Assembly (NCBI GenBank): GCA_027491915.1
Contig: JAOZGC010000002.1
Location: forward strand, 310,001 to 374,000
Direction: 5' to 3'
Source: Thermoproteota archaeon
Lineage (GTDB): Archaea > Korarchaeota > Korarchaeia > Korarchaeales > Korarchaeaceae
Length of the DNA: 64,000 nucleotides
The notes below the pieces were generated by a model. That model saw only the letters and a program-made list of their open reading frames with translations. It was not told the origin of the DNA and searched no databases. Made by a program: the position numbers and the translations under genes. The number at the start of each line of letters is the position of its first letter. The stretch's first letter is position 1. This document shows, in pieces, positions 24,594-33,071 of the stretch.

Positions 24594-26294
24594 ATGGCCT
24601 CCGAAGGGGCACCGACGCTCTTCGTGAGGAGGGCGTCAGGTCTCGTCAGGACGGTCGGGCCGACGACTGCCTTCATGATCGTCTTCACGCACACGGTCGG
24701 AGGCGGGATACACAAGCTGGCGGTCATAGCGGCCTACTCCTATCCGGGAGCCTTCGTGCCCTGGTCCTTCCTCATAACCGGGATATTCGCGGCCCTGCCG
24801 ACCGCCGTCATATACACCCTCATGGGAGCCATGATGCCCAGGACCGGCGGCGACTACGTCTTCATAACCAGGGGACTGAGCCCGGTCTGGGGATTCCTGG
24901 CTTCCTGGGGATTCTGGTTCACTGAGGTTCTCAGCTACGGCATAATAGCCTGGTACAGCATAGACTTCTTCACCGGGGCGGTGACCGCGGCGGGAATAGC
25001 CCTCAACGACGAGGGCCTGCTGGCGACCGCCCAGTGGATGAACACCATGGACGGCCACCTGATCCTGGGAGTCTCATTCGTCATAATATTCGGCGCGATC
25101 GCGTTCTTCGGAATGAAGATATATGGATATATCATCAACCTCCTGGGAATAATAGCCATATTAGGATGCCTTAGCAACATATTCATCCTCTCCGCCTGGG
25201 GGCTCTCGCCCGGGGCGGCCGTGGCCGGCTTCAACTCCATGTACGGCTCCGGGGCCTACGAGAAGATAGTCGCCAAGGCGTTCGAGCTGGGCAGCCCGCC
25301 CGCGAAGCCGTTCAGCTGGGCGGCCACCATAGACGCGGGAGTGGGCGCCATATGGGCCTACATAGGGATAGTCTCCGCCGTCTTCGTGGGCGGCGAGCTC
25401 AAGCAGCCCTCCACCTCCCTCATAGTGGCCCAGGTCCTTGGGACCATAGTGATAATGCTCTACTACATCACCCTCCCGTACCTCTTCTACGCCGCCTGGC
25501 AGGTCCCGGCCAGCGTCCTCCAGTCGACCCCGGGAGCCATGGAGTGGCTCTCCGCCAACGGCGTGCCGGCCGACAGGGTCTACTTCACCGCGCTCTACAA
25601 CTACGTCTACGAAGAGCTCGGGGCTGACGGGCTGGGGGCCCTCATAGGGGTGCCCGGGTCCCACATGCTGCCTCCAGGCGCCATAACCTCCTTCACAATA
25701 CCGCTCGTCCCCAGGGGTATGGAGTGGCTCCAGATTACCACCGGAACCATAGTGGGCATAATCCTGCTGAAGGACATCCCGGCCTTCTTCGTCGTGGCCA
25801 GCAGGATGGTCTTCGCCTGGGCCTTCGACAGGTTCTTCCCGGAGGTCTTCGCCTCCGTCAACGAGAAGTTCCACAGCCCGCACTGGGCCATAATCCTCAC
25901 CATGATAGGAGGCCTGGTGGGAGTCCTGATCCTCTACACCGCCGGGTACGACTGGGTCGCGGCCGCCGACACCTCCAACCTGTACCAGTTCGCCGTCATG
26001 TCCGCCAGCATAGCGGCCGCCGTGCTCCCGTACGTCAGGGCTGACCTGTACGAGAGGTCCACCCTCAAGTGGGAGATAGCCGGGATACCGCTGATCACCT
26101 TGCTCGGGGCCTACTCCTTCGCGGTGAACTTCTTCTTCTACTTCGTCACCAGCGCCCAGCTCGGGCTCAACATCTGGCTCCAGCAGTCCGTCTGGATGGG
26201 TCTCGGCGCCTTCATCTTCGTGGGCTACCTGATCTACAACCAGAAGCGCGGCATAGACGTGAAGACCATATACGCGGAGATACCGCCCGCGTGA
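24594..26294 (+). CDS. APC-superfamily amino acid permease
   Basis: A 566-residue transporter with about twelve to fourteen hydrophobic helices. TVGGGIHKLAVIAA near the start replaces the consensus GIGSGIF-type loop of APC helix 1, and TGGDYVFITRGLSPVWGF is the conserved region after helix 2. The substrate is unknown; amino acids or amines are typical. The ATG at 24594 has GGGGGG about 8 bases upstream; GTG at 24576 in the same frame is an alternative. Unlike its neighbours it prefers ATA for isoleucine in helices. A hairpin and T-rich tract end the gene. Confidence 0.9.
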   Translation: MASEGAPTLFVRRASGLVRTVGPTTAFMIVFTHTVGGGIHKLAVIAAYSYPGAFVPWSFLITGIFAALPTAVIYTLMGAMMPRTGGDYVFITRGLSPVWGFLASWGFWFTEVLSYGIIAWYSIDFFTGAVTAAGIALNDEGLLATAQWMNTMDGHLILGVSFVIIFGAIAFFGMKIYGYIINLLGIIAILGCLSNIFILSAWGLSPGAAVAGFNSMYGSGAYEKIVAKAFELGSPPAKPFSWAATIDAGVGAIWAYIGIVSAVFVGGELKQPSTSLIVAQVLGTIVIMLYYITLPYLFYAAWQVPASVLQSTPGAMEWLSANGVPADRVYFTALYNYVYEELGADGLGALIGVPGSHMLPPGAITSFTIPLVPRGMEWLQITTGTIVGIILLKDIPAFFVVASRMVFAWAFDRFFPEVFASVNEKFHSPHWAIILTMIGGLVGVLILYTAGYDWVAAADTSNLYQFAVMSASIAAAVLPYVRADLYERSTLKWEIAGIPLITLLGAYSFAVNFFFYFVTSAQLGLNIWLQQSVWMGLGAFIFVGYLIYNQKRGIDVKTIYAEIPPA

Positions 26295-26325
26295 TCGGGC
26301 GGCTCTCCTCTCCTCTTTTTCTTTT
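26283..26325 (+). terminator. Hairpin plus T-rich tract after the permease gene
   Basis: CCGCCCG (26283-26289) and CGGGCGG (26296-26302) form a perfect 7-bp stem across the stop codon. A pyrimidine run with T5 and T4 tracts follows at 26316-26325. Archaeal termination mainly needs the T tract. Confidence 0.6.
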
Positions 26326-26351
26326 ATTCCACCTATCCGTCCGTCTCTCCT

Positions 26352-26375
26352 CGGTTGACCGTTCCGGTCGACCGG
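26352..26375. promoter_or_regulatory. Tandem near-palindromes upstream of the phosphoesterase operon
   Basis: CGGTTGACCG (26352-26361) and CGGTCGACCG (26365-26374) are two similar 10-base palindromic elements separated by 3 bases, so centre to centre they are 13 bases apart. They lie about 55 bases upstream of the TATA box at 26430. They could bind a dimeric activator or repressor, but no binding protein is indicated. Confidence 0.3.
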
Positions 26376-26429
26376 CTTGAACTTCCGGGCCGGGCCGCGC
26401 CTTCTCGGTAACCCCGGGGCTGGGGTACG

Positions 26430-26438
26430 CTTATATGA
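26430..26438 (+). promoter_or_regulatory. TATA box of the phosphoesterase operon
   Basis: CTTATATGA is an isolated AT-rich element in GC-rich surroundings and predicts transcription from about 26460, leaving a short leader with an AGGTGG ribosome-binding site (26471-26476). Confidence 0.5.
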
Positions 26439-26481
26439 TGCCCGCCCCGTCCGGCGCGGCGGAAGGCGAGAGGTGGTTCAT

Positions 26482-27441
26482 GTGGTCTTCAGGATGTTCT
26501 TCTCCGCCGACACCCACGGGAACACCGTGGTATGGAGGAAGTGGCTCAACGCGGTCAACGTGTACAAGGCGACCGTGATAATATTCGCCGGGGACCTGAC
26601 CGGGAAGGCCATAGTGCCCATATTCGACAAGGGCGGCAGGTACGAGGCGGAGGTCCTCGGGCAGAAGAGGGTGGCCAAGTCCGAGGAGGAGCTGAGGAAG
26701 CTCCAGGACTTCATAGAGGGGATAGGCTACTACTCCGTCGTCCTCACCCCAGAGGAGGTCCAGGAGATAGCCGCCAGCCCGAAGAAGCAGGAGGAGCTCT
26801 TCAGGGAGCTCATGACGGCCAGGATGAGGAAGTGGCTGGACCTGGTCCTGGAGAAGGTCAACGTCAAGGAGGTGATCCCCATAGTGATGCCCGGGAACGA
26901 CGACGAGCTCTACATAGACGACGTGATCAAGGAGTACGAGGACAGGGGCATAGTCTACCCCCTGGACAAGGTGGTGGAGATACCCTACGGCTATCAGATA
27001 GTCAGCCACGAGTACGTCAACCCCACCCCCTGGAACACCCCCAGGGAGGCCCCGGAGAAAAAGCTGGAGAAGATGCTGAGGGAGAGGATAGGGAGGCTGG
27101 AGACCTCCGACTTCAAGAAGGTGATATTCAACTTCCACCCGCCTCCCTACGACACGAAGCTGGACCTGGCCCCCAAGCTGGACAAGGACCTGAAGCCCGT
27201 CTACGTGGGGGGAAAGCCCCTGATGGTTCACGTCGGCTCAACCGCCGTCAGGAAGATGGAGGAGGAGTACCAGCCGCTGCTGGGCCTCCACGGCCACATA
27301 CACGAGAGCTACGCCAGCGACAGGATAGGGGAAACCGTGGTCCTGAATCCCGGGAGCGAGTACACCGAGGGGATCCTCAGGGGGTTCATAGTGGAGTTCA
27401 TGGAGGACGGGCTGAAGAACTGGTGGAAGATAGAGGGGTGA
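26482..27441 (+). CDS. Calcineurin-like metallophosphoesterase
   Basis: A 319-residue predicted phosphoesterase. The five metal-binding blocks are visible: SADTHGN near the start, FAGDLTGK, MPGNDDE, FNFHPPPYD and LHGHIHES. The third block has GNDD in place of GNHD/E, as in archaeal relatives that act on nucleotides or lipids. An insert of about 100 residues between blocks 2 and 3 is highly charged and helical. The GTG at 26482 has AGGTGG 5 bases upstream; the frame could also begin at ATG 26494. It leads an operon with a nucleotidyltransferase-like protein and a secreted protein. Confidence 0.88.
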   Translation: MVFRMFFSADTHGNTVVWRKWLNAVNVYKATVIIFAGDLTGKAIVPIFDKGGRYEAEVLGQKRVAKSEEELRKLQDFIEGIGYYSVVLTPEEVQEIAASPKKQEELFRELMTARMRKWLDLVLEKVNVKEVIPIVMPGNDDELYIDDVIKEYEDRGIVYPLDKVVEIPYGYQIVSHEYVNPTPWNTPREAPEKKLEKMLRERIGRLETSDFKKVIFNFHPPPYDTKLDLAPKLDKDLKPVYVGGKPLMVHVGSTAVRKMEEEYQPLLGLHGHIHESYASDRIGETVVLNPGSEYTEGILRGFIVEFMEDGLKNWWKIEG

Positions 27442-27442
27442 G

Positions 27443-28303
27443 GTGCGCTCCTTGACCGGAGGGGAGAGAGGAGGCGGGGACATACACTTCGTCGAGATGC
27501 GGCCGGAGGACTTCGTGGCCGAGTGCGTCGACATAGTGAGGAGGGCCCAGGACAAGGGGGTGGTGATAAGGATACTCGGGGCTATGGCCGTCTACCTGCA
27601 CACCGAAGGGTGCGAGAGGTGCAGGGAGATCCACAGGACCAGGTTCGGCGAGGGGACCCCCATGTTCACGGACCTGGACGTCATGGCCTACAAGAAGCAG
27701 AAGAAGAAGATAAAAGAGTTCTTCGAGAAGGATCTGAAATTCCTGCCCGACAGGATGGTCAACGTCCTGTTCGGGGACAAGAGGCTCATCTACTACCACC
27801 CCGAGGGGAAGTACCACGTGGACGTCTTCTTCGACAAGCTAGAGTTCAGCCACGACGTTCCCTTCGGGAGCAAGCCCGGCGAGGGGAGGCTGGACTTGTC
27901 TTTCCCCGCCATAACCCCGACCGACGTGGTGCTGGAGAAGCTCCAGATCCACGACATAAATCCGAAGGATCTGGTCGACCTGATAGTGCTCTTCATGAGC
28001 CACGATCTGGCCGAGGAGGACGGGGAGGGCAAGATAAACGCGGCCTACATAGCCGGACTCCTGGCGGACGACTGGGGCTTCTGGTACGACGCCACCCGCA
28101 ACCTGGAGCTGGTCAAGAGCTACGCCGACCAGATGGTGGGCGAGGGGAGGCTGAACCCTGAGGAGGCGGAGAGGGTGAAATCCCAGGTGGATCTCCTCCT
28201 CAGGAGGATAGAGGAGGAGCCGAAGACCAAGAGGTGGAGGAAGAGGGCCAAGACCGGGACCAAGAAGAAGTGGTACAGGGAGGTGGAGGAGGTAGTCAGA
28301 TGA
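27443..28303 (+). CDS. Nucleotidyltransferase-fold protein
   Basis: A 286-residue protein with the pol-beta/minimal nucleotidyltransferase pattern: GAMAVYLH (in place of the hG[GS] helix), TDLDVMAYKK (the DxD pair), and KYHVDVFFDKLEF (third Asp). The C-terminus is helical and very basic (KTKRWRKRAKTG). This arrangement resembles AbiEii- or toxin-type and archaeal uncharacterised nucleotidyltransferases. The GTG start follows the phosphoesterase stop by one base; TTG at 27452 is an alternative. Its substrate may be the product or target of the neighbouring phosphoesterase. Confidence 0.75.
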   Translation: MRSLTGGERGGGDIHFVEMRPEDFVAECVDIVRRAQDKGVVIRILGAMAVYLHTEGCERCREIHRTRFGEGTPMFTDLDVMAYKKQKKKIKEFFEKDLKFLPDRMVNVLFGDKRLIYYHPEGKYHVDVFFDKLEFSHDVPFGSKPGEGRLDLSFPAITPTDVVLEKLQIHDINPKDLVDLIVLFMSHDLAEEDGEGKINAAYIAGLLADDWGFWYDATRNLELVKSYADQMVGEGRLNPEEAERVKSQVDLLLRRIEEEPKTKRWRKRAKTGTKKKWYREVEEVVR

Positions 28304-28851
28304 CGAAGAGGGGCGCCGCCGCGGCCCTCGCCCTCCTCCTGCCGACCTCCGCCCCGGCGGGGGCGGCGGCCCAGCCCACCCCGCAGTCTCTATCTCTCGT
28401 CGCGCCCTCGGAGGTCGACCTGGAGATGAACTCCGACCTCGCCCCCCAGTTCGCGTCGGTCCTGTCCCACCCTCAGCCGGGGATGGACCAGGTCATACTC
28501 GGCGGCCCGGCCGTGAACCCCGGTCCCCAGTGGGAGGGGGCCGGCCTGGTCTCCTTCTACTCCAGGGGAGGGTACTACGTCGGGCTGACCTTCAGGTTCA
28601 CCACCTACTTCGTCGTCTTCGGGGACTCGGACTACGCGGCCGTGTTCGCCGTCAGGATGCCGGACGGCTCCGTCAGGGTCTACGTGGGTGGGATATCCAG
28701 GTTCGGCACCAGGGCCGGCCTCGTCTGGCTCCTGTCAGGCTCCAACCTCCGGCGGGTCCTGTCGGGGGGGACATACATAGTTCACTGGTTTGACTCTGAC
28801 GCCGACGACGAGGTGGACCTCGGGGAGATCTCGCTGGTCGCGTCGGGCTGA
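28300..28851 (+). CDS. Small secreted protein with a dockerin-like calcium motif
   Basis: A 183-residue exported protein. A signal peptide (about 1-24, ending AAAQP) precedes a beta-rich domain with YYVGLTFRFTTYFVVFGD. Near the C-terminus is DSDADDEVDLGEISL, which follows the DxDxDxxxDxxE spacing of EF-hand and dockerin calcium loops. The ATG overlaps the stop of the nucleotidyltransferase-like gene (ATGA). Function unknown; co-translation with two cytoplasmic enzymes is notable. Confidence 0.7.
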   Translation: MTKRGAAAALALLLPTSAPAGAAAQPTPQSLSLVAPSEVDLEMNSDLAPQFASVLSHPQPGMDQVILGGPAVNPGPQWEGAGLVSFYSRGGYYVGLTFRFTTYFVVFGDSDYAAVFAVRMPDGSVRVYVGGISRFGTRAGLVWLLSGSNLRRVLSGGTYIVHWFDSDADDEVDLGEISLVASG

Positions 28852-28859
28852 TTTTTATC
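28852..28859 (+). promoter_or_regulatory. TATA box of the RuBisCO gene
   Basis: TTTTTATC directly follows the stop of the secreted-protein gene, and predicts transcription from about 28880, just before the first RuBisCO-like codons. Confidence 0.5.
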
Positions 28860-28889
28860 GTCCCCGGGAACGCCTCCCCGGGGATCTCT

Positions 28890-30176
28890 CTGTCATACCT
28901 GGACTTCGTCGACAGGAACTACGTCCCGGGAGGGGACGATCTGGTTGCCCTGTTCTACGTAGAGCCGGCTGAGGGTATAAGCCTAGAGGAGGCCGCCGGG
29001 AGGGTGGCCAGCGAGAGCTCCAACGGGACCTGGACCGAGGTCGTCACCATGAGCGACAGGATTAGGGCGCTGAGCGCCAGGGCCTATCGGTTCGAGGGCG
29101 GGTGGGTGAGGGTGGCCTACCCGAGGGACCTCTTCGAGCCGGGGAGCCTGCCGCAGGTGTGGAGCTCCATAGCCGGGAACGTGTTCGGCATGAAGGCCCT
29201 CAGGGGGCTCAGGCTGGAGGACGTCTACTGGCCCAGGTGGCTGGTGGACAGCTTCCCCGGCCCGGGGCGCGGGATCTCCGGTCTGAGGGAGATCATGAAG
29301 GTCGAGGGGAGGCCCCTCCTCGCCACGGTGCCGAAGCCGAAGGTCGGCATGACCACGGAGGAGCACGTCAGGGCCGCCGTGGAGGTCTGGTCCGGGGGGG
29401 TTGACCTCCTGAAGGACGACGAGAACCTGACGGATCAACCATTCAACAGGTTCGAGGAGAGGGTCAGGGAGACCCTGAGGGCACGCGACGCTGTCGAGGC
29501 GGAGACCGGCGAGAGGAAGTCCTACCTGGTGAACATCACAGCCCCCTACAGGGAGATGGAGAGGAGGGCCAGGTTGGTCTCTGACCTGGGCGGGGAGTTC
29601 GTCATGGTGGACATACTGACCTCGGGGTGGTCGGCGCTCCAGTCCATAAGAGAGCTCTGCGCGGATCTGGGACTGGCTATACACGCCCACAGGGCCTTCC
29701 ACGCGGCCTTCACCAGGAACCCGAGGCACGGGGTGTCCATGAAGGTCGTAGCCGAGTCGGCCAGGCTGGCCGGGGTCGACACCCTGCACGTTGGGACGGT
29801 GGTCGGGAAGCTGGTGTCCCCCGTCGAGGAGGTCAGGGCGCTGGCGAGGATCCTCAGGGACCCCAAGTCGGACGAGGATCCGGATCTAAGACTGCTGAGG
29901 AAGGACTGGGGCTCCCTGAAGCCGGCCCTCCCGGTCAGCTCCGGGGGGCTTCACCCGGGGCTGATGCCGGACGTTATAAGGATACTCGGCCGCGACATAA
30001 TGATACAGGCAGGCGGCGGGGTCATGGGGCACCCGGACGGGCCCAGGGCCGGGGCGGCCGCGGTCAGGAGGGCCGTCGAGGCTGTCGTCGCCGGGGAAAC
30101 CTTGGAGGACGCGGCCAGGGACAGCCCGGAGCTGAGGAGGGCCCTGGAGCACTGGGGCAGGCTCAGGCCGGTCTGA
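28890..30176 (+). CDS. rbcL: Form III RuBisCO large subunit, non-canonical start codon
   Basis: Carboxylates ribulose 1,5-bisphosphate; in archaea form III acts in AMP/nucleoside salvage. Active-site residues are present: KPKVGM (catalytic Lys), GGVDLLKDDEN (carbamylated Lys and metal Asp/Glu), HAHRAFHAAFTRNPRHG, loop 6 HVGTVVGK, and PVSSGGLHPG with QAGGGVMGHP. The first GTG (29004) would cut off the conserved N-terminal domain. Homologous sequence (YLDFVDRNYVPGGDDLVALF) continues in frame upstream without any ATG, GTG or TTG before the stop of the previous frame, so translation must begin at CTG 28890 or ATC 28884. From 28890 the protein has 428 residues, a normal form III length. The end overlaps thioredoxin reductase by 14 bases. 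Confidence 0.9.
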   Translation: MSYLDFVDRNYVPGGDDLVALFYVEPAEGISLEEAAGRVASESSNGTWTEVVTMSDRIRALSARAYRFEGGWVRVAYPRDLFEPGSLPQVWSSIAGNVFGMKALRGLRLEDVYWPRWLVDSFPGPGRGISGLREIMKVEGRPLLATVPKPKVGMTTEEHVRAAVEVWSGGVDLLKDDENLTDQPFNRFEERVRETLRARDAVEAETGERKSYLVNITAPYREMERRARLVSDLGGEFVMVDILTSGWSALQSIRELCADLGLAIHAHRAFHAAFTRNPRHGVSMKVVAESARLAGVDTLHVGTVVGKLVSPVEEVRALARILRDPKSDEDPDLRLLRKDWGSLKPALPVSSGGLHPGLMPDVIRILGRDIMIQAGGGVMGHPDGPRAGAAAVRRAVEAVVAGETLEDAARDSPELRRALEHWGRLRPV

Positions 30177-31194
30177 TCCCGGGGCCAGCCAGGAAGAGGC
30201 CCCCGCCGGGTCCCCTCTCCCCCTTGCCGGCTCCCACATGCTTCCAGTCAGAGGTCACGGCGACCTCCTTCCCCCTCTTCCTCAGCAGGAAGTTGTACGC
30301 CGAGAGGGCCGCCGTGGCCCCCATGCCGGCCGATATTACCGCCTGCTTGTAGGGCAGATCTGTCACGTCCCCCGCGGCGAACACCCCCGGTCTGGAGGTG
30401 GCGCACAGCTTGTCGACCACCACCTCTCCCCTCTCGGTCAGGTCCACGAAGCCCCTCAGGAACTCCGTCCTGGCGGTGTAGCCCATCTCGACGAACAGAC
30501 CGTCGGTCTCTATCTCCCTCCTCCCCCCGGGGCCCTCAACCACGACGGATCCTATCCTCTCTCCCCCCCTTATCTCCAGGACCTTGGAGTTCGGGAGGAC
30601 CTCGACGTTAGGCCTCCCGGCCAGGGACCTGTAGACCTCCGGGTCGCCGCCGGGCGTCCTCCCCGGGAACACCCAGATCACGGAGGCCGCCACGTCCGCC
30701 AGCAGCCCCGCCGCCTCGACCGCGTGCTCCCCGACCCCGACCAGGATGGTCCTCTTCCCCCTGTACAGGGGCCCGTCGCATATCGTGCAGTAGGAGACCC
30801 CTTTACCCTTGAACTCCTCCTCTCCGGGGACTCCCAACTCCCTCGGGGTCTTGCCGAACGCCAGCACCAGGACCTCGGCCGAGAACTCCCTTCCGGAGGC
30901 GGTCCTCACCTCGAAGGATCCACCCTCCCCCTCCCCCACGTCGACCACCTGGTCGTAGAGTATGGAGGCCCCGAACTCCCTGGCCTGGGACTCGACCCTC
31001 CTTATCAGGCTCATGCCGTCCGTCGATGGGATTCCAGGGTAGTTCTCTATCTCGGTGGCCAGCAGGAGCTGGCCGCCCAGGTCCATGCCTATCACCAGGG
31101 TGTCGACCCCCTGCCTCGCCAGGTAGATGGCGGCCGAGAGGCCGGCTATGCCGGCGCCTATGACTATGGCCTCCCTCTCCTCCAAGGCGATCAC
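30163..31194 (-). CDS. trxB: Thioredoxin reductase (FAD/NADPH)
   Basis: A 343-residue flavoprotein that passes electrons to thioredoxin or a glutaredoxin-like protein. It shows the FAD-binding GAGIAGLSAAIYLAR, GGQLLLATEIENYPG, the redox pair in VSYCTICDGPLYRGK (CTIC in place of CATC), a second dinucleotide site LVGVGEHAVEAA with one Gly changed, and GVFAAGDVTD. The weak second glycine motif raises doubt about NADPH as donor. The GTG at 31194 lies about 26 bases downstream of GATTATAGG (31217-31225 on this strand), fitting a leaderless mRNA. Confidence 0.9.
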   Translation of the reverse strand: MIALEEREAIVIGAGIAGLSAAIYLARQGVDTLVIGMDLGGQLLLATEIENYPGIPSTDGMSLIRRVESQAREFGASILYDQVVDVGEGEGGSFEVRTASGREFSAEVLVLAFGKTPRELGVPGEEEFKGKGVSYCTICDGPLYRGKRTILVGVGEHAVEAAGLLADVAASVIWVFPGRTPGGDPEVYRSLAGRPNVEVLPNSKVLEIRGGERIGSVVVEGPGGRREIETDGLFVEMGYTARTEFLRGFVDLTERGEVVVDKLCATSRPGVFAAGDVTDLPYKQAVISAGMGATAALSAYNFLLRKRGKEVAVTSDWKHVGAGKGERGPGGGLFLAGPGIRPA

Positions 31195-31224
31195 CGGGGG
31201 CCCCGCCGATCCCCCCCTATAATC

Positions 31225-32103
31225 TCAACCCCTGACGCGCCTCCTGAGCCAGGGCCTCTCGTCCGACTTCTCGAACCCGGCCGCCTGGAAGGCGAAGTCG
31301 AACCTCTCCCAGTGCTGGGAGGAAACGGACTCGAAACCAGCCTCGCTGGCCAGTCTGAGGGCTATCTCCAGGGCGTCGAACACCTGGCCCGGGCTGGCCT
31401 CGGGCTCCCCCCACAGGACGAGGTTGGCCTGGGATCTCCTCCTCCTGTAGAGTAGGACGGCGAAGTTCCAGGATCCCACCCTTATGGCGAAGGCCTTGGG
31501 GGGATCCAGCCCGAGTTCGGCCGACTCTGGCCCCCACAGGAGCCTCCAGCTCAGCCTACCCGGCCTGAAGTCGCCGGATATCAGGGCCAGCCTGCTCGGA
31601 TAGTCCGAGGGCCCCATCCTCACGAGGCCGGCCAGCTCCGGGGCGGGCCTCGCCGGGGCGACGGACAGCAGGTGCCTGTCCAGCAGCATGAACCCCCTCC
31701 TCTCGAAGTACCCCTCGGCGCCGGGGATGGGTACCGTGTCTACAGACCTGAACCCCCAGGACTCGGCCTCCTCCTCACACCTCTCCACCAGGGACCTCCC
31801 TATCCCCATCCCCCTCGCCCTCGGGTGAACCCACAGCGACGCCAGGAAGGCGTGGGGACCCACCAGGGAGGGCCCCTCGTCCGGGATCACCTCGGCCTCC
31901 CCCAGGATCCTCCCCCCCTCCTCAGCCACGAAGGCGACCCCGCCCACCTCCCTCAGCGCCCTGAGGTACGCAGAGAACGCCGCCGGATCCCCCCACCACC
32001 CGAACCTCTCAATCCTGGCCTCCCTGCTGGCAGGCCCGGACCCGGCCACGTAGACCTCCACCACGCCGGGGGCGTCCTCCTCCCCGGCCTCCCGCACCCT
32101 CAT
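31225..32103 (-). CDS. GNAT family N-acetyltransferase, two-domain
   Basis: A 292-residue protein with an N-terminal GNAT domain (about 1-150): LWVHPRARGMGIGRSLVERC is the acetyl-CoA pyrophosphate loop, and EGYFERRGF the end of the fold. The C-terminal half (about 165-290) is a second alpha/beta domain, perhaps a degenerate GNAT copy. The protein at 37362 has the same layout. The ATG at 32103 is about 27 bases from the AT-rich element at 32123-32137; a 512-residue frame extending to 32763 reads antisense through CofE and is rejected. Substrate unknown. Confidence 0.85.
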   Translation of the reverse strand: MRVREAGEEDAPGVVEVYVAGSGPASREARIERFGWWGDPAAFSAYLRALREVGGVAFVAEEGGRILGEAEVIPDEGPSLVGPHAFLASLWVHPRARGMGIGRSLVERCEEEAESWGFRSVDTVPIPGAEGYFERRGFMLLDRHLLSVAPARPAPELAGLVRMGPSDYPSRLALISGDFRPGRLSWRLLWGPESAELGLDPPKAFAIRVGSWNFAVLLYRRRRSQANLVLWGEPEASPGQVFDALEIALRLASEAGFESVSSQHWERFDFAFQAAGFEKSDERPWLRRRVRG

Positions 32104-32122
32104 CGGGCGCCGCCTCGGGGGG

Positions 32123-32137
32123 AAATACAATAAATTT
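32123..32137. promoter_or_regulatory. AT-rich promoter element between GNAT and cofE
   Basis: An AT-rich stretch with core AATAAATTT is the only TATA candidate between the divergent genes. It is about 27 bases from the GNAT ATG at 32103 and predicts a transcript start near 32157 on the plus strand. Confidence 0.5.
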
Positions 32138-32196
32138 CCCGTGGCTCCCCCTATATGCCAGGATCGACTCCCGGACCCGGACCCGGGAGGGTCACC

Positions 32197-33063
32197 ATGA
32201 TCCCCCTGAGGCTCCCCCTGGTGTCGCCCGGGGACGACCTGGTCTCCCTCCTCCTCTCCTCCCTGGCCGAGGCGGGGGAAGACCTGGAGGACGGTGACAT
32301 ACTGGTGGTGACCTCGAAGGTCGTCTCCAAGGCCAAGGGATACGTCACCAGGCTCAAGGACGTGAGGCCGGGTCTGAGGTCCAGGATAGCCTCCCTGCTC
32401 ATAGGGAGGGACGCCCGGGAGATAGAGCTGGTCAGGAGGAACTCCGCCAGGATACTCTTCTACGCCAGGATAGACAAGTTTGCGGGACAGCCCTTCCTGG
32501 CGGAGAGGTCGGTCGACCCTAGGGCCGCGGCGGAGATGTTCAGGGCGGCCAGGTCCCTGATCGCGGCGGAGCATCCGAGCCTGGGGATCCTCTCGGACGC
32601 CGGCGCCGACTGGTCCAACTGCCCGGACGACCTGATATGCCTCCTCCCCCCGGATCCAGACGCGGAGGCCGAGGAGATCAGGGAGAGAATAGGGAGGGAG
32701 ACCGGCAGGTCGGTGGGGGTCGTCCTGACCGACACGGAGTGGAAGTTCATGGGGAGGGGGCACGTGGACGTGGCGGTCGGGGTGAGCGGGGTTCCGGCCG
32801 TCTCCTCCGGGTTCGCCGCCCCGGACCTGTACGGGAGGCCGAAGTTCGGCGGAATGGAGGCGTGGGGAGACGAGCTCGCCTCCGCGGCCGCCCTCCTCAT
32901 GGGCCAGGCCGGGGAGGGGGTTGCCGCCGTTCTGATCAGGGGGCTGAGGCTGGAGGGGCCAGCCGTCGGGGCCCGGGAGGCCTACCTCTCCAGGGAGATC
33001 AGGCGGAGACTCCTATCGGTCGCCGCCAGGAGGTTCATCCTCCTGAGGATCTTGGGGCTATGA
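32197..33063 (+). CDS. cofE: Coenzyme F420-0:L-glutamate ligase family protein
   Basis: Adds glutamates to F420-0 with GTP in coenzyme F420 synthesis. The protein shows the CofE start PLVSPGDDL, DILVVTSKVVSKAKG, the SDAGADWSNC-like loop, and GRGHVDVAVGVSGVPA. The GTP-site region reads VLTDTEWKFMG where many CofE proteins have SDTFGRPWR, so it may be a divergent member. I prefer ATG 32197 (288 residues), which has GGGAGG 6 bases upstream, over ATG 32155, which would add a Pro/Gly-rich tail before the conserved start. Other F420 genes are not in the window. Confidence 0.82.
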   Translation: MIPLRLPLVSPGDDLVSLLLSSLAEAGEDLEDGDILVVTSKVVSKAKGYVTRLKDVRPGLRSRIASLLIGRDAREIELVRRNSARILFYARIDKFAGQPFLAERSVDPRAAAEMFRAARSLIAAEHPSLGILSDAGADWSNCPDDLICLLPPDPDAEAEEIRERIGRETGRSVGVVLTDTEWKFMGRGHVDVAVGVSGVPAVSSGFAAPDLYGRPKFGGMEAWGDELASAAALLMGQAGEGVAAVLIRGLRLEGPAVGAREAYLSREIRRRLLSVAARRFILLRILGL

Positions 33064-33071
33064 CCCGTCCC

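Noticed and set aside
31225-32763. 512-residue version of the acetyltransferase
   Set aside because: The extra 220 residues are antisense to cofE and lie upstream of the promoter element at 32123-32137.
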